Shown: positions 17,040 through 26,204 of the stretch, in pieces
Position numbering within the stretch: the first letter of the stretch is position 1
How the letters are laid out: each line of letters opens with the position of its first letter
Made by a program: the position numbers and the translations under genes
Source: Candidatus Gaiellasilicea maunaloa
GTDB taxonomy: Bacteria > Actinomycetota > Thermoleophilia > Gaiellales > Gaiellaceae
DNA length: 50,338 nt
Assembly: GCA_024330215.1 (NCBI GenBank)
Contig: JANDLU010000017.1
Coordinates: forward strand, 1-50,338
Reading direction: 5' to 3'
Notes under the pieces: generated by a model
What the model saw: the letters and a program-made list of their open reading frames with translations, nothing else
The model's database searches: none
Told to the model about the DNA's origin: nothing

Positions 17040-18260
17040 GTGGCGATCCGCTCACCTCGGCTCCATCTGACCCTGCGCTCGTTCTGTCTCGGTGCGTTTG
17101 TCGTGCTCGGGCGCACGCTCGAGGAGGGGGACGAGCTGCCATTCTCGTTCGAGGAGCACGTACAGCGCGGCGGCCCCGCGCTCTACGAGTATCGGCCGCT
17201 CGTGCGCTCGTTCGTCGAGGCTCGCGCCGGTGGCCTGGCGAAACGCGAGGATGCGCGAATCGCGCTCGACGAGCTTCTGCGCGAGCCGGCGGCGGCAATC
17301 TACGCGCGCGCCCACGCCGGCCCGAGGCCGTCCGAGGAGCAGGCGCTCTACCGGACGGTGCTCGTCTCGTTGCTGATCTCGACCGCGGAAGCCTGCGGCG
17401 GCTTCGACTGGGACGACGTCGCCTTCGAGCGCGCCTATGCCGAGCTCGAGGCGTCGCTCTTCGGGGAGTCCCGCGGGTACGCAGCCGTTGCGCCGATTGT
17501 CGGGATCTCGGTGATCACGCAGGTCGAGCTCGCCGACGGCCTGCGAATCCGGGCAGCGGCGACCGGCGAGCTCGCGCGCCACTGGCCCGAGGCGCAGGGG
17601 CTCCTGCCGCCCGGCTTCGGCGAGGAGGTCGACCGGTACTGCGTCCTCGAGCTGGAGCGAGGGCTTGGTCGCGAGGAGGAGCCGCCCGACGCCCCCGCCG
17701 AGCTCTCCGACGCCGTCACCGCGCTCCGGCTGGCGACCGCCGCGCCCGTCTCGGCCGGACCTGTCCTCTTCGAGCGGCTCGACTGGCGGCCGTTCGGGAT
17801 CCGGCCGGTGCTACCGATCGCGGCCACCCAGCCGTGGGGCGAGCCGACGCGGCTCGACGCCTTCCGCGCCGAGGTCGCTCGAATCGTGCTCGAGCGGCTC
17901 GTGCTCGCTGACGGCGACCCGGCGCTCGCAGAGGCGCTCGACCGCTGGGAGCTCTCGCTCTTCCAGAACGAGCCCTTCCGCTCCGAGCAGCTCCGCGGTG
18001 CTCTCGCCGCGCTGCTCGGCGAGACCTGGGAGCTCCGAGCGGCCGTGCTGCTCGGGAAGTCGTCCGAGGAGCGGCGTTCCTTGCACGCGTCGCTGCGGGC
18101 GCTCGGCTCCGGTGAGCTTGCTCTGCCCTCGGCGGCCGACGCGGTTCGACGGACGCTCGTCGAGACGCTGCGGAGCGGCGATCGACTCGAGCTGCTCCGC
18201 TCGCTCGACGACGAGCTGCTCGGCCTGCGCGCGTCCGCCCGGCTTGCACGCGCCGGGTAG
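17040..18260 (+). CDS. Unrecognised helical protein (~406 aa)
   Basis: An open frame from GTG 17040, eight bases after the nei stop; an AAGGAGG lies about 28 bp upstream, too far to fix the start. The predicted protein is leucine/alanine/glutamate rich and mostly helical, with no signal peptide, convincing membrane helix, nucleotide-binding loop or metal site. It begins with LHLTLRSFCLGAFVVLG and has phrases such as DELPFSFEEHVQRGGPALYEYRPL. Codon use matches its neighbours, and there are no competing open frames with better character. It is probably cotranscribed with nei. I do not recognise the family. Confidence 0.65.
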   Translation: MAIRSPRLHLTLRSFCLGAFVVLGRTLEEGDELPFSFEEHVQRGGPALYEYRPLVRSFVEARAGGLAKREDARIALDELLREPAAAIYARAHAGPRPSEEQALYRTVLVSLLISTAEACGGFDWDDVAFERAYAELEASLFGESRGYAAVAPIVGISVITQVELADGLRIRAAATGELARHWPEAQGLLPPGFGEEVDRYCVLELERGLGREEEPPDAPAELSDAVTALRLATAAPVSAGPVLFERLDWRPFGIRPVLPIAATQPWGEPTRLDAFRAEVARIVLERLVLADGDPALAEALDRWELSLFQNEPFRSEQLRGALAALLGETWELRAAVLLGKSSEERRSLHASLRALGSGELALPSAADAVRRTLVETLRSGDRLELLRSLDDELLGLRASARLARAG

Positions 18261-18336
18261 GCCCCCGCGTCTTGTTGCCGATTCGACACTGATTCGTGAC
18301 GATCCTGTGACTGGTGTCGCGGTAGCGTCGACCTCG

Positions 18337-18558
18337 ATGGACGCCAACGATCTCGCTGCCGGCAGCGTCGTGCTGCTGGCCCGGCTCAACCGGATCGACG
18401 CTCTCGACCGCCGCGGAGCGTCGCCTGCCGAGTTGCTGCCTGAGCTGCGCGGCCTGATTCGCGAGGCCGAGCGATCGAGTCGCGCCGGTGACGTCGGCGA
18501 GGGCAGGGGTAGAGAGGAGGTGGCAGGGCGCCTGCACACGGCGCCGCACCGGACATAA
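18337..18558 (+). CDS. Small helical protein (73 aa), tentative
   Basis: ATG at 18337. Residues 1-50 (MDANDLAAGSVVLLARLNRI, then LLPELRGLIREAE) form a plausible amphipathic helical unit with actinobacterial codon bias. The last ~20 residues are low complexity and arginine rich, and the stop is only 8 bp before the cupin start. No clear Shine-Dalgarno is visible. It may be a genuine small cytoplasmic protein or a chance frame. Confidence 0.4.
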   Translation: MDANDLAAGSVVLLARLNRIDALDRRGASPAELLPELRGLIREAERSSRAGDVGEGRGREEVAGRLHTAPHRT

Positions 18559-18565
18559 TCGAAGC

Positions 18566-19522
18566 GTGATCTCGCACTGGGACGAGCTGCCGTGGACGCG
18601 GATGGAGCGTGGCCATATCGCGGGCGACTGGCAGAGCCTGACCGGCGAGCGGTCGGTCGTCAGCGGTGTCAAGCGCATCCGAGTCGACGCGGGCAAGTGG
18701 TCGACGCCGGCGCACGTCGAGAGCTCGGAGGAGGAGATCTTCTACGTGCTCTCCGGCTCGGGAGTGTCGTGGCAGGACGGCGCCTGTTACGACGTCGGCG
18801 CCGGCGACTGCCTGGTGCACACCGCACGGACCGAGGCGCACACCCTCCGCGCAGGCGTGGACGGGCTCGAGGTGCTCGCGTTCGGGGAGCGGCATCTCGC
18901 GAGCGGCGCGCGGCTTCCGCGGGCGGGCGTCTCCTGGGGCCTCGGCGCCTGGGTTCGAACCGGGGCCGAGGACGACCATCCTTGGAAGCTCGAGGTCGAG
19001 GCCGGCGAGCCAGACGTTGCCGCGTCCAGCGAGCTGCCTGCCTGGATCGTCCACCTCGACGACGTGCCTGTCAGCGAGCGACGGTCCGAGGACGTCGCCC
19101 GCGACTGGCGCGACCTCGGGCGAGCCGCGGGCAGCGAGCGGACCGGGATCAAGCACGTCCGCGTGGATCCGGGCCTGCTCGGTGCCGTGCCGCACTGTCA
19201 CTCCGTCGAGGAGGAGCTCTTCGTCGTGCTCGAGGGAGGCGGCGAGCTCGAGCTCTGGCCGGCGCCGCAGAGCGTCTCGGTCACCGAGCGACAGACACAC
19301 TCGGTCCGTGAGGGCAGCGTTGTCGCCCGCCCGGCCGGAACGCGTCTCGCCCACGCCTTCCGCGCCGGGAGCGACGGGCTCGCATATCTCGCCTACGGCA
19401 CCCGCGATCCCAATGACCTCGCGTACTACCCGCGCTCGAACAAGATCTTCTTTCGCGGGCTCGGCCTGATCGGGCGGCTCGAGTCGCTCGAGTACGGCGA
19501 CGGTGAAGGAACCGAGGTGTGA
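18566..19522 (+). CDS. Double-cupin domain protein
   Basis: 318 residues from a GTG. Two cupin barrels are visible. The first has the metal-site pattern H-x-E-EEIFYVLSG near residue 50, with GDC-VHTA-TEAHTL downstream. The second has PHCHSVEEELFVVLEG near residue 210, with G---RPAGT--AHAF downstream. Bicupins of this kind include metal-dependent dioxygenases, isomerases and sugar-binding proteins; nothing here fixes a substrate. No signal peptide is present, so it is probably cytosolic. It ends about 100 bp before parA and looks independently transcribed. Confidence 0.85.
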   Translation: MISHWDELPWTRMERGHIAGDWQSLTGERSVVSGVKRIRVDAGKWSTPAHVESSEEEIFYVLSGSGVSWQDGACYDVGAGDCLVHTARTEAHTLRAGVDGLEVLAFGERHLASGARLPRAGVSWGLGAWVRTGAEDDHPWKLEVEAGEPDVAASSELPAWIVHLDDVPVSERRSEDVARDWRDLGRAAGSERTGIKHVRVDPGLLGAVPHCHSVEEELFVVLEGGGELELWPAPQSVSVTERQTHSVREGSVVARPAGTRLAHAFRAGSDGLAYLAYGTRDPNDLAYYPRSNKIFFRGLGLIGRLESLEYGDGEGTEV

Positions 19523-19624
19523 AGGAAAAACCGGGGTAGGCTTGAAATGCGAGTCCACATGGGACTCATGCGCCTGCTTCCGCGACCGAACGTCCGGTCG
19601 CATACCCCCACCGAGGAGACGTCG

Positions 19625-20395
19625 TTGCAGAGGGTGATCGTGTTCGCCAACCAAAAGGGAGGCGTCGCGAAGACGACGACGACACTCAACCTCGGGGTCG
19701 CGTTCAAGGAGCTGGGTCACCGGGTCCTCGTCATCGATCTCGACCCCCAGGGCAACCTGACGATGAGCCAGGGGATGAATCCGGACGCGATCGAGCGCTC
19801 GATGTTCGACGTGCTCGTCCACCGTCTGCCGATCACCGAGATCATCCACCGGGCCGAGGTCGACGTCGCCGTCTCGTCGATCGACCTCGCCGGTGCCGAG
19901 CTCGCGCTCTCCGCGATGATCGGCCGGGAGCGCGCGCTCGAGAAGGCCCTGTTCGAGGTGCGCGACGCCTACGACTTCATCATGGTCGACACGCCGCCGT
20001 CGCTCGGCCTCCTGACGATCAACGCCTTCGTCGCGGCGACCGGGGTGATCGTCCCGGTTCAGTGCGAGTATCTTTCGCTTCGCGGCCTCGTCCAGCTCGA
20101 GAACACCTTGGCCATGGTGCGCGAGAACCTGAACCCGGACGTCAAGATCGAAGGGATTCTGCCGACGATGTTCGACGCCCGGACGCTGCACGCCCGCGAG
20201 GCGATCGAGATCCTCGAGGAGAACTTCGGCGAGCTCGTCTTCAAGACGCGGATCCGCAAGACGGTGCGCTACGCCGAGGCGCCGGTGAAGGGCTCGTCCA
20301 TAATGAAGTACGACCCAACCGGCACGGCCGCGGAGGCCTACCGCGACCTGGCGAAGGAGGTGCTCCATGGCGCGAAATCGCGCGAGCATGCGTGA
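19625..20395 (+). CDS. parA: ParA/Soj-family ATPase
   Basis: 256 residues from TTG 19625, chosen because GAGGAG lies 6 bp upstream and the product then begins at the family N terminus ([13 protein letters not shown]). An in-frame ATG at 19547 would add 26 residues that look non-homologous. The deviant Walker A is KGGVAKTT, with Ala replacing the more usual Gly but both signature lysines kept. Walker A' ([13 protein letters not shown]) and Walker B ([11 protein letters not shown]) follow. ParA proteins position DNA or protein cargo. Here the partner is not ParB: the gene overlaps ftsZ by 29 bp, so a role in placing the division ring is a reasonable inference. Confidence 0.9.
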   Translation: MQRVIVFANQKGGVAKTTTTLNLGVAFKELGHRVLVIDLDPQGNLTMSQGMNPDAIERSMFDVLVHRLPITEIIHRAEVDVAVSSIDLAGAELALSAMIGRERALEKALFEVRDAYDFIMVDTPPSLGLLTINAFVAATGVIVPVQCEYLSLRGLVQLENTLAMVRENLNPDVKIEGILPTMFDARTLHAREAIEILEENFGELVFKTRIRKTVRYAEAPVKGSSIMKYDPTGTAAEAYRDLAKEVLHGAKSREHA

Positions 20396-21854
20396 GGGGC
20401 CGCTCGCCGAGCTCTTCCGCGCGACCGAGGCCGCCCAGCGGCAGGCCGAGGACCCGCCGGCGGCCGGGGCCGTGCCGGAGAACGCGGCCGCCGAGCGTGC
20501 AGCGCCCGAGAGCCCGGCCGAGCAGCCAAAGCGGCGGAGAGCCGCTTCGCGAGCCGCGGCAGCGGAGGAGCCGCAGGAGCAGACGGTCGAGCACGTCCCC
20601 GATTTCGCGCGGCCGGAGCCGGGTCTGCCCGAGCCTGACGCCGTTGAGCCCGCCGCCGCTCCCACCGTCGCCGTGCCGGCCCCCGGCGCGGGAGTCCCCG
20701 CAGCGTCCCCGGCGAGCCCGGAGTCGACCCGGCGCGAGCGCCCGTACGAACCGCCGACGAGCCGCTTCCTCGAGGCGATGCCCGAGCCTGCGCCACGGCT
20801 CGAGTACGCGACGCGACCCGACTCGACCTCGTACCTCGCCGTGATCCGCGTCGTCGGCGTCGGCGGCGCAGGTTTGAACGCGGTCAACCGCATGATCGAC
20901 GCCGGGATCTCGGCCGTCGAGTTCCTGGCCGTCAACACCGATATGCAGCAGCTCCAGCTCTCCGACGCGCCGGTCAAGCTCCACATCGGCCGCGATCTGA
21001 CCCAGGGGCTCGGCTCGGGCGCCGAGCCGGAGATCGGCCGTCGCTCCGCCGAGGATGGCTACGACCAGATCAAGAATGCGCTCCGCGGCTCCGACATGGT
21101 CTTCGTCACCGCCGGCGAGGGCGGCGGCACCGGCAGCGGCGCAGCCCCCGTCGTCGCGCGGATCGCGCGCGAGCTCGGCGCGCTCACGGTCGGCATCGTC
21201 ACGACCCCGTTCCGGTTCGAGGGCTCGCGCCGCAAGAGCTCGGCCGAGGTCGGTGTCGAGGAGCTCCGCGCCGCCTGCGACACCGTGATCGTGATCCCGA
21301 ACGACCGGCTACTCGAGGTGCTCGACCGCTCGACCTCGATGCTCGACGCGTTCAAGATCGCCGACGACGTTCTCCGTCAGGGCGTCCAGGGAATCACCGA
21401 CCTGATCACGATGCCCGGCCTGATCAACCTGGACTTCGCCGACGTGCGGACGATCATGTCCGACGCCGGCTCGGCGCTGATGGGGATCGGCTTCGCGACA
21501 GGCGAGGATCGCGCCAAGCAAGCTGCCGAACGGGCGCTTCGCTCGCCGCTCATCGACACGGAGATCGTCGGTGCCCGCGGCATTCTGCTTTCGATCGCGG
21601 GCGGCGAGGATCTGACCCTGCTCGAGGTGAACGACGCCGCGGAGCTCGTCCGGCAAGCCGCGACCGATGACACGAACATCATCTTCGGTGCCACCGTCGA
21701 CGAGCGTCTCGCCGGCCAGGTTTGGGTCACGGTCGTCGCCACCGGCCTCGGCGGCAAGCTTCGGCGTCAACCGACTTCGAGCTTCTCCGGATCGAGCCCG
21801 CGGACAACGCGGTCGGACGACCCACTCGAGCCTCCGAGCTTTCTGCGCAGCTAG
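20367..21854 (+). CDS. ftsZ: FtsZ with long N-terminal extension
   Basis: 495 residues. The tubulin/FtsZ core starts at about residue 157 ([19 protein letters not shown]) and has the GTP-binding loop [25 protein letters not shown] and the synergy-loop region [22 protein letters not shown]. The C-terminal peptide [11 protein letters not shown] resembles the FtsZ tail that binds FtsA/SepF-type partners, after a short linker. The first ~156 residues are Ala/Pro/Glu/Arg-rich and probably disordered, apart from a helical start ([17 protein letters not shown]). FtsZ normally has only a short N-terminal segment, so this extension is unusual. The gene overlaps parA and lacks the usual dcw neighbours (ftsA, ftsQ, mur genes), so whether it is the sole ftsZ is unknown. 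Confidence 0.93.
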   Translation: MARNRASMREGPLAELFRATEAAQRQAEDPPAAGAVPENAAAERAAPESPAEQPKRRRAASRAAAAEEPQEQTVEHVPDFARPEPGLPEPDAVEPAAAPTVAVPAPGAGVPAASPASPESTRRERPYEPPTSRFLEAMPEPAPRLEYATRPDSTSYLAVIRVVGVGGAGLNAVNRMIDAGISAVEFLAVNTDMQQLQLSDAPVKLHIGRDLTQGLGSGAEPEIGRRSAEDGYDQIKNALRGSDMVFVTAGEGGGTGSGAAPVVARIARELGALTVGIVTTPFRFEGSRRKSSAEVGVEELRAACDTVIVIPNDRLLEVLDRSTSMLDAFKIADDVLRQGVQGITDLITMPGLINLDFADVRTIMSDAGSALMGIGFATGEDRAKQAAERALRSPLIDTEIVGARGILLSIAGGEDLTLLEVNDAAELVRQAATDDTNIIFGATVDERLAGQVWVTVVATGLGGKLRRQPTSSFSGSSPRTTRSDDPLEPPSFLRS

Positions 21855-22891
21855 ACGAGCGGCATGACCACGGTCGCGCCGAACGCGGCGCCGAGAGCCA
21901 GGCAGCCCGTGGCTGACACGCCCACAAGCGCATAACGGCGGAAGCCCGGGGCCTGCCCGTCGAGGAGATAGAGCGTGCTGCCGACGCCGAAGGCGATGCT
22001 CGTCACCGTCTCCACCGCGCTGAACGCGATTCCTGCCGCGATCGCCGTGTCGATCGCAGTTCCGTGCGCTTTGAGCGCGAAGACGATCGCGGCGCTGGCG
22101 ACGCCGATGTTCCCGGGCGTCAGCGGCAAGGTTCCGGCGAGCTCGAGCGCAGGCACGATCAGGAGAGCGGCGGCAAGCGGGCGGGAGATCCCGAACGCCG
22201 TGCACACCGCTGTCGCCGCGGCGACGCGGCCGACCGTCGCGAGCCCGATCCAGCCGAGGAGCTGGCCCGCCGCACGTGGACAGCGGCCGAGCGCATGGAA
22301 TGCGTCGAGCACGTGGGCGACGCGGCCGCGGGGACGCGAGCTACGCGTGAAGTAGGCGAGCGCGACGGCAACGGCGACGACGGCCGCGATGATCGCGAGC
22401 GGCCACGCCGGCAGGGCGCCGGTGACGGCGCCGAACGCGAGTAACGCTGCGAGCCAGGCGATGTGGGCGACCCCGACGGAGGTGCCGACCCCGCCGGCAG
22501 TCCAGATCCGCGCCTCGCCGTCGAGCGTGCGTGCGAAGAGAGCGAACCGCAGCGCCGTGCCGAGCCGAGCCGGTGCGAAGGAGTTGAGCAGCGAGCCGCA
22601 GCCGTACCGCGCCGCCGAGTCGAGCCTCGACGTTCGACCGCCGCAGCGCAGGAGCGCAGACCGCCACGCGCATCCGGAGGCGGCGAGCGAGAGCACGAAG
22701 CCGACCGCCGCCGTCCACAACCACGCCGGGCTCGCGGCGTCGAGACTGCCGAAACCCTCACGCACCTCGTCGCCGAGGAGCTGCGGCGTCGAGGCGATCA
22801 AGGCGACGAGGCCCAGTGAAGCGAGCCCGAAAGCGAGTTGGCGCTTGTGTGCTGCGAGTGCGTGCATGCGTCTCCAACATTCGTGGTTCAT
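21851..22891 (-). CDS. Flippase-like (LPG synthase TM) membrane protein
   Basis: 346 residues with about eight to nine hydrophobic helices after a basic N terminus. The pattern [22 protein letters not shown], the proline/glycine segment [19 protein letters not shown] and the final helices are typical of the lysylphosphatidylglycerol synthase transmembrane/YbhN-like (UPF0104) family, whose members are thought to move lipids across the membrane. It lacks the soluble transferase domain. The gene converges on ftsZ with a 4-bp overlap of stop codons and is divergent from ggt. Confidence 0.8.
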   Translation of the reverse strand: MNHECWRRMHALAAHKRQLAFGLASLGLVALIASTPQLLGDEVREGFGSLDAASPAWLWTAAVGFVLSLAASGCAWRSALLRCGGRTSRLDSAARYGCGSLLNSFAPARLGTALRFALFARTLDGEARIWTAGGVGTSVGVAHIAWLAALLAFGAVTGALPAWPLAIIAAVVAVAVALAYFTRSSRPRGRVAHVLDAFHALGRCPRAAGQLLGWIGLATVGRVAAATAVCTAFGISRPLAAALLIVPALELAGTLPLTPGNIGVASAAIVFALKAHGTAIDTAIAAGIAFSAVETVTSIAFGVGSTLYLLDGQAPGFRRYALVGVSATGCLALGAAFGATVVMPLV

Positions 22892-22924
22892 GACTCGGTC
22901 CTGCCTTCTTATCGGCAGAAACTC

Positions 22925-22941
22925 CAGAGCTTTACGCTCTG
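22925..22941. promoter_or_regulatory. Small palindrome upstream of ggt
   Basis: CAGAGC and GCTCTG flank TTTAC and end 3 bp before the ATG of the gamma-glutamyltransferase gene, in the 53-bp divergent spacer. It could be an operator or a leader hairpin limiting initiation. One 6-bp inverted repeat is weak evidence. Confidence 0.3.
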
Positions 22942-22944
22942 TTC

Positions 22945-24270
22945 ATGAGAGGCGCGATTGCGGCCGGCCACCCCCTGACCGCCGAGGCGGGCGCCAGGGT
23001 ACTCGAAAACGGCGGGAACGCCGTCGATGCGTGCATCGCAGCGGCCTTCGCGGCGTTCGTGACGGAGGGGCCGCTCACCGGGCCGGCGGGCGGCGGCTTC
23101 CTTCTCGCCCACGTCGAAGGGGAGGCGACGCTCCTCGACTGCTTCTTCTCGGTTCCGGCCGAGGCACTCGGCGAGATCGAGCACCTCACCGTCGATTTCG
23201 GCTCGACGACGCAGAGCTACCACGTGGGCGAGGGATCGATCGCCGTCCCCGGCCTGCTGCCGGGACTGAGGGATGCGCATCGGCGATTCGGGCAGCTTCG
23301 CTGGGAGGAGCTCGTTGCGCCGGCGATCGAGATCGCTCGGGCAGGCGTCGACGTGAGCGAGGCGCAGGCATTCCTGCACGAGATCCTCGTCGCCGTCCTG
23401 CAACGCGACGACGGTGGACGGCGGATCTACGCCGACGCCGACCACCTCGACACGAGCGAGCTTGCCGCGACGCTCGAACGGATCGGCGCTGATCCCGTCG
23501 CGGCCGTGCGCGGGCTCCTGCCCGAGCTCGAGTCGGATCTCGATGCCTACCGCCCCGTCGAGCGCGAGCCTCTGCGCAGCACGATCGACGGCCGGGAGGT
23601 ACTCACGACCCCGGCTCCCTCGCGCGGCGGAGCGATCGTGGCCGCGGCGCTCGCGGGCTTCGGGGCGAGCACCTCTCTCGACGGTCGCGCCCAGGCGCTT
23701 CGGGAGGCCTATGGAGCCGAGTCCGTTGGCGGGATCGCCGGCACGACACACATCTCGGTGATCGACGCGGCCGGGAACGCAGCCGGGCTCTCGTCGACGC
23801 TCGGCGCGGGCTCGGGTGTCCACCGGGGCGGGACGCAGCTCAACAACATGCTCGGCGAGTTCGACGTGATCGGTAGCGGCGAGCTCATCCCGGGCGAGCG
23901 TCTCGCGAGCATGATGACGCCGACGCTCGTGCTCGAGGAGGGGCGGCCGCGACTCGTACTCGGGAGCGCCGGCTCGGTGCGTCTCGCCGGTGCGATCGCG
24001 CAGGTCGCAGACGCGGTGATCAGCGGAGCCGCCGTCGGCGAGGCGATCACCGCACCCCGGTTCCATGTGGTCGGCGAGCGAGAGCTCCATCTCGAAGGAG
24101 GATGGCCCGCGGCCGCCGCCGAGGAGCTGCCCGAGGGTGTCTGGGAGGTGAGTCCCTGGCAAAGCCTGAACCTCTACTTCGGTGGCGTCTCCGCGGTCGA
24201 GCTGCGCGCTGACGGCTCGCTCGACGCCGCAGGCGATCCGCGCCGCGGCGGCCACGGCATCGTCGTATGA
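22945..24270 (+). CDS. Gamma-glutamyltransferase family protein
   Basis: 441 residues. The N terminus (GHPLTAEAGARVLENGGNAVDA, split by the usual variations) and TGPAGGGF are standard for the family. The autoprocessing/catalytic threonine is Thr267 in GTTHISVID, and LNNMLGEFD and PTLVLEEGRPRLVLGSAGS lie in the small-subunit region. It is shorter than the ~550-580 residues of classical enzymes and has no signal peptide, so it may be a cytosolic amidase-like member rather than periplasmic glutathione hydrolase. Its stop overlaps the next gene by 4 bp (ATGA). Confidence 0.9.
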   Translation: MRGAIAAGHPLTAEAGARVLENGGNAVDACIAAAFAAFVTEGPLTGPAGGGFLLAHVEGEATLLDCFFSVPAEALGEIEHLTVDFGSTTQSYHVGEGSIAVPGLLPGLRDAHRRFGQLRWEELVAPAIEIARAGVDVSEAQAFLHEILVAVLQRDDGGRRIYADADHLDTSELAATLERIGADPVAAVRGLLPELESDLDAYRPVEREPLRSTIDGREVLTTPAPSRGGAIVAAALAGFGASTSLDGRAQALREAYGAESVGGIAGTTHISVIDAAGNAAGLSSTLGAGSGVHRGGTQLNNMLGEFDVIGSGELIPGERLASMMTPTLVLEEGRPRLVLGSAGSVRLAGAIAQVADAVISGAAVGEAITAPRFHVVGERELHLEGGWPAAAAEELPEGVWEVSPWQSLNLYFGGVSAVELRADGSLDAAGDPRRGGHGIVV

Positions 24271-24821
24271 GCGGCGGAGGCTCGCCGGGGCCGGCACGAG
24301 CGGAGCCGACCGTCACGATCCGGCCGGCAAGACCCGAGGACGCGGCGACGCTCGTCCAGCTCGGCTCAGCGGTTGGCCGCGAGGAGGGCGGCTGGCTCCT
24401 GAACACGGACGGCTGGCGCACCGTCACGGAGGAGCGTCGCTATCTGCGAGCGCTGAAGCGCTATCCGCATGCGGCTGTCTTCGTCGCCGAGGCCGGCGGG
24501 GAACTCATCGGGCGACTCTCGCTCGCGCGGGATACGCACCCGTCGAGCCACCACGTCGCGGATCTCGGACTGATGATCGCCGCCGGCCATCGGCGGCGCG
24601 GGATCGGCCGCGCACTGCTCGAGCAGGCGGTCGCGTGGGCGCGAGACGCGGGCGTGCGCAAACTCGAGCTCCACGTCTTTCCCTGGAACGAGCCTGCCCT
24701 CCGGCTCTACGAGGCGTTCGGCTTCGAGCGCGAAGGGCTGCGCCGCGAGCACTATCGGCGTGAGAGCGACTATGTCGATGCGATCGTGATGGCCTACAGG
24801 CTCCCTCCTTTGGCCAGGTGA
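24267..24821 (+). CDS. GNAT-family N-acetyltransferase
   Basis: 184 residues. The acetyl-CoA pyrophosphate loop is RRRGIGRALLEQA, preceded by the strand VADLGLMI. The C-terminal half has ELHVFPWNEPALRLYEAFGF, typical of RimI/PhnO-like acetyltransferases. It is translationally coupled to the gamma-glutamyltransferase, so it may act on a related amino-acid or peptide product; the substrate is not predictable. Its 3' end overlaps the convergent phosphatase-like gene by 28 bp. Confidence 0.9.
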   Translation: MSGGGSPGPARAEPTVTIRPARPEDAATLVQLGSAVGREEGGWLLNTDGWRTVTEERRYLRALKRYPHAAVFVAEAGGELIGRLSLARDTHPSSHHVADLGLMIAAGHRRRGIGRALLEQAVAWARDAGVRKLELHVFPWNEPALRLYEAFGFEREGLRREHYRRESDYVDAIVMAYRLPPLAR

Positions 24822-25342
24822 AGCGACGTCTGCCGCCGCGCGTGCGACCACCGACGGACGAACGTCCGCTGCTCCGGTAGCGACGGGGAGCTCCGCCACG
24901 GCTCCTCGATCGAGCGTCGGAGCTCGTCGAGAAAGCCGAGCGGGTCGCGCGACAAGTAGGGCATGCTTCCGACCCAGCAGCCGATCGCCGTTCCGACCCG
25001 TCCGATCCCGTTGGCGTCGTGAACGTAGAGGAACCAGCCCTCCGCGGCCGAGAAGCGGTCGATCGCCGCCACGATCTCGTCGATCTGCGCTTGCGAGGGA
25101 ACCGCACCGGCCCGCAACGGCATCCGGACGTGCCGCGCGCTCGGCGGAAGCAGATGGGCGTACGGCTCGCATTCGCCGAGCTGGGTCAGGTCGATGAAGA
25201 GGTCGCATCCTTCCTCGAGCACGCACCCGAGCCGGCGCCGGGCCTCGTGCTCGTTTCCCGCACCCGGATACGGCCCCGCGAGCACCGGCAGGAAGACGAG
25301 GTAGGAGAGCGGCAGCGGTGGCTTCACGAGGTTGAGGGTCAT
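24794..25342 (-). CDS. Dual-specificity-phosphatase-like protein lacking Cys
   Basis: 182 residues from the ATG at 25342, chosen because GGAAGG lies just upstream and the longer frame runs into the VOC promoter. The fold elements of a dual-specificity/tyrosine phosphatase are present: YLVFLPVLAGPYP near the start, FIDLTQLGECEPY (the general-acid side of the fold), and the P-loop region VHDANGIGRVGTAIG. In an active enzyme this loop is H-C-x5-R; here it is H108-D109-x5-R115, so the nucleophilic Cys is Asp. It is probably a pseudophosphatase or phospho-ligand-binding protein. Confidence 0.7.
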   Translation of the reverse strand: MTLNLVKPPLPLSYLVFLPVLAGPYPGAGNEHEARRRLGCVLEEGCDLFIDLTQLGECEPYAHLLPPSARHVRMPLRAGAVPSQAQIDEIVAAIDRFSAAEGWFLYVHDANGIGRVGTAIGCWVGSMPYLSRDPLGFLDELRRSIEEPWRSSPSLPEQRTFVRRWSHARRQTSLHLAKGGSL

Positions 25343-25451
25343 CGCCTTCCAGCCTGCCTGACGAGCTGTCGCCGGTTCGTCTCGACAATGCAACGAATCC
25401 GCAACAAACCGTCCACGGACTGACCAGCGTCCACCACGCGAAGGAGCTGCC

Positions 25452-26204
25452 ATGCGAGAGTTCACCGAGTTCTTCCCCCGCACGCCGTGCTGGGTCGACG
25501 TGATGAGCCCGGAGCTCGACCGCACCGTCTCGTTCTACTCCGACCTCTTCGGCTGGGTGGCCGAGCAGGATCCGAGGCCCGAGGCAGGCGGCTACACGAT
25601 GCTCTCGAAGGACGGGAAGCCTGTCGCCGCCGCGATGCCGCCGCAGCAGGAGGGGATGCCGTCCTTCTGGTCGACGTACATCGCAAGCGACGACGACGAC
25701 GCAACCGCCGTCAAGATCCGCGAGGCAGGAGGCACGCTGATCGTGGAGCCCTCGATGTCTTCGCTCGGCCGGATGCTCGTCGCGAAGGATCCAACCGGGG
25801 TCGTGTGTCGGACCAACGATGCCGAGGCAGCCGAGACGTTCTGTCGCGCCGTCCTCGGCTACGAGATCGACACGATGCCGATGGGCGAGGGAGAGCCTTA
25901 CCGCGTGCTCGAGCTCGGCGACAAGCGCGTCGGCGGTCTCTTCCAGATCAATGCGGAGATGGGCGACGTGCAGCCGAACTGGGCGACCGCCTTCGCCGTC
26001 GCGGACACCGACGCGACCTGCGCCAGGCCGCGGAGCTCGGTGGCAAAGTGCTCGTGCCGCCCATGGATATCCCGGAGCTCGCCCACTGCGCCGTGCTCCA
26101 CCCGCCGCGCGCGCGGCTGGCTGCCACCCGACCGATCCGCCAGCGAACGTGGACGGGCGCCGCGCCCTCATACGCGATGTGGGCCGATACGCTCGACTCG
26201 ATGA
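25452..26204 (+). pseudogene. Frameshifted two-domain VOC (glyoxalase-like) gene
   Basis: Start ATG with AAGGAG. The first VOC repeat is intact (residues about 8-120: PCWVDVMSPELDRTVSFYSD through DPTGVV). The second is intact to about residue 190 (TFCRAVLGYEIDT through NWATAFAVADTDAT). From about 26020 the frame turns into Arg/Ser-rich nonsense, while the +1 frame continues the homologous sequence (AAELGGKVLVPPMDIPELAHCAVLH, broken here for length). A one-base deletion near 26018-26026 explains it. The corrected frame has no stop of its own and runs into the next gene's ATG at 26201, suggesting further damage around 26100. Either a decaying gene or a sequence error. Confidence 0.8.
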
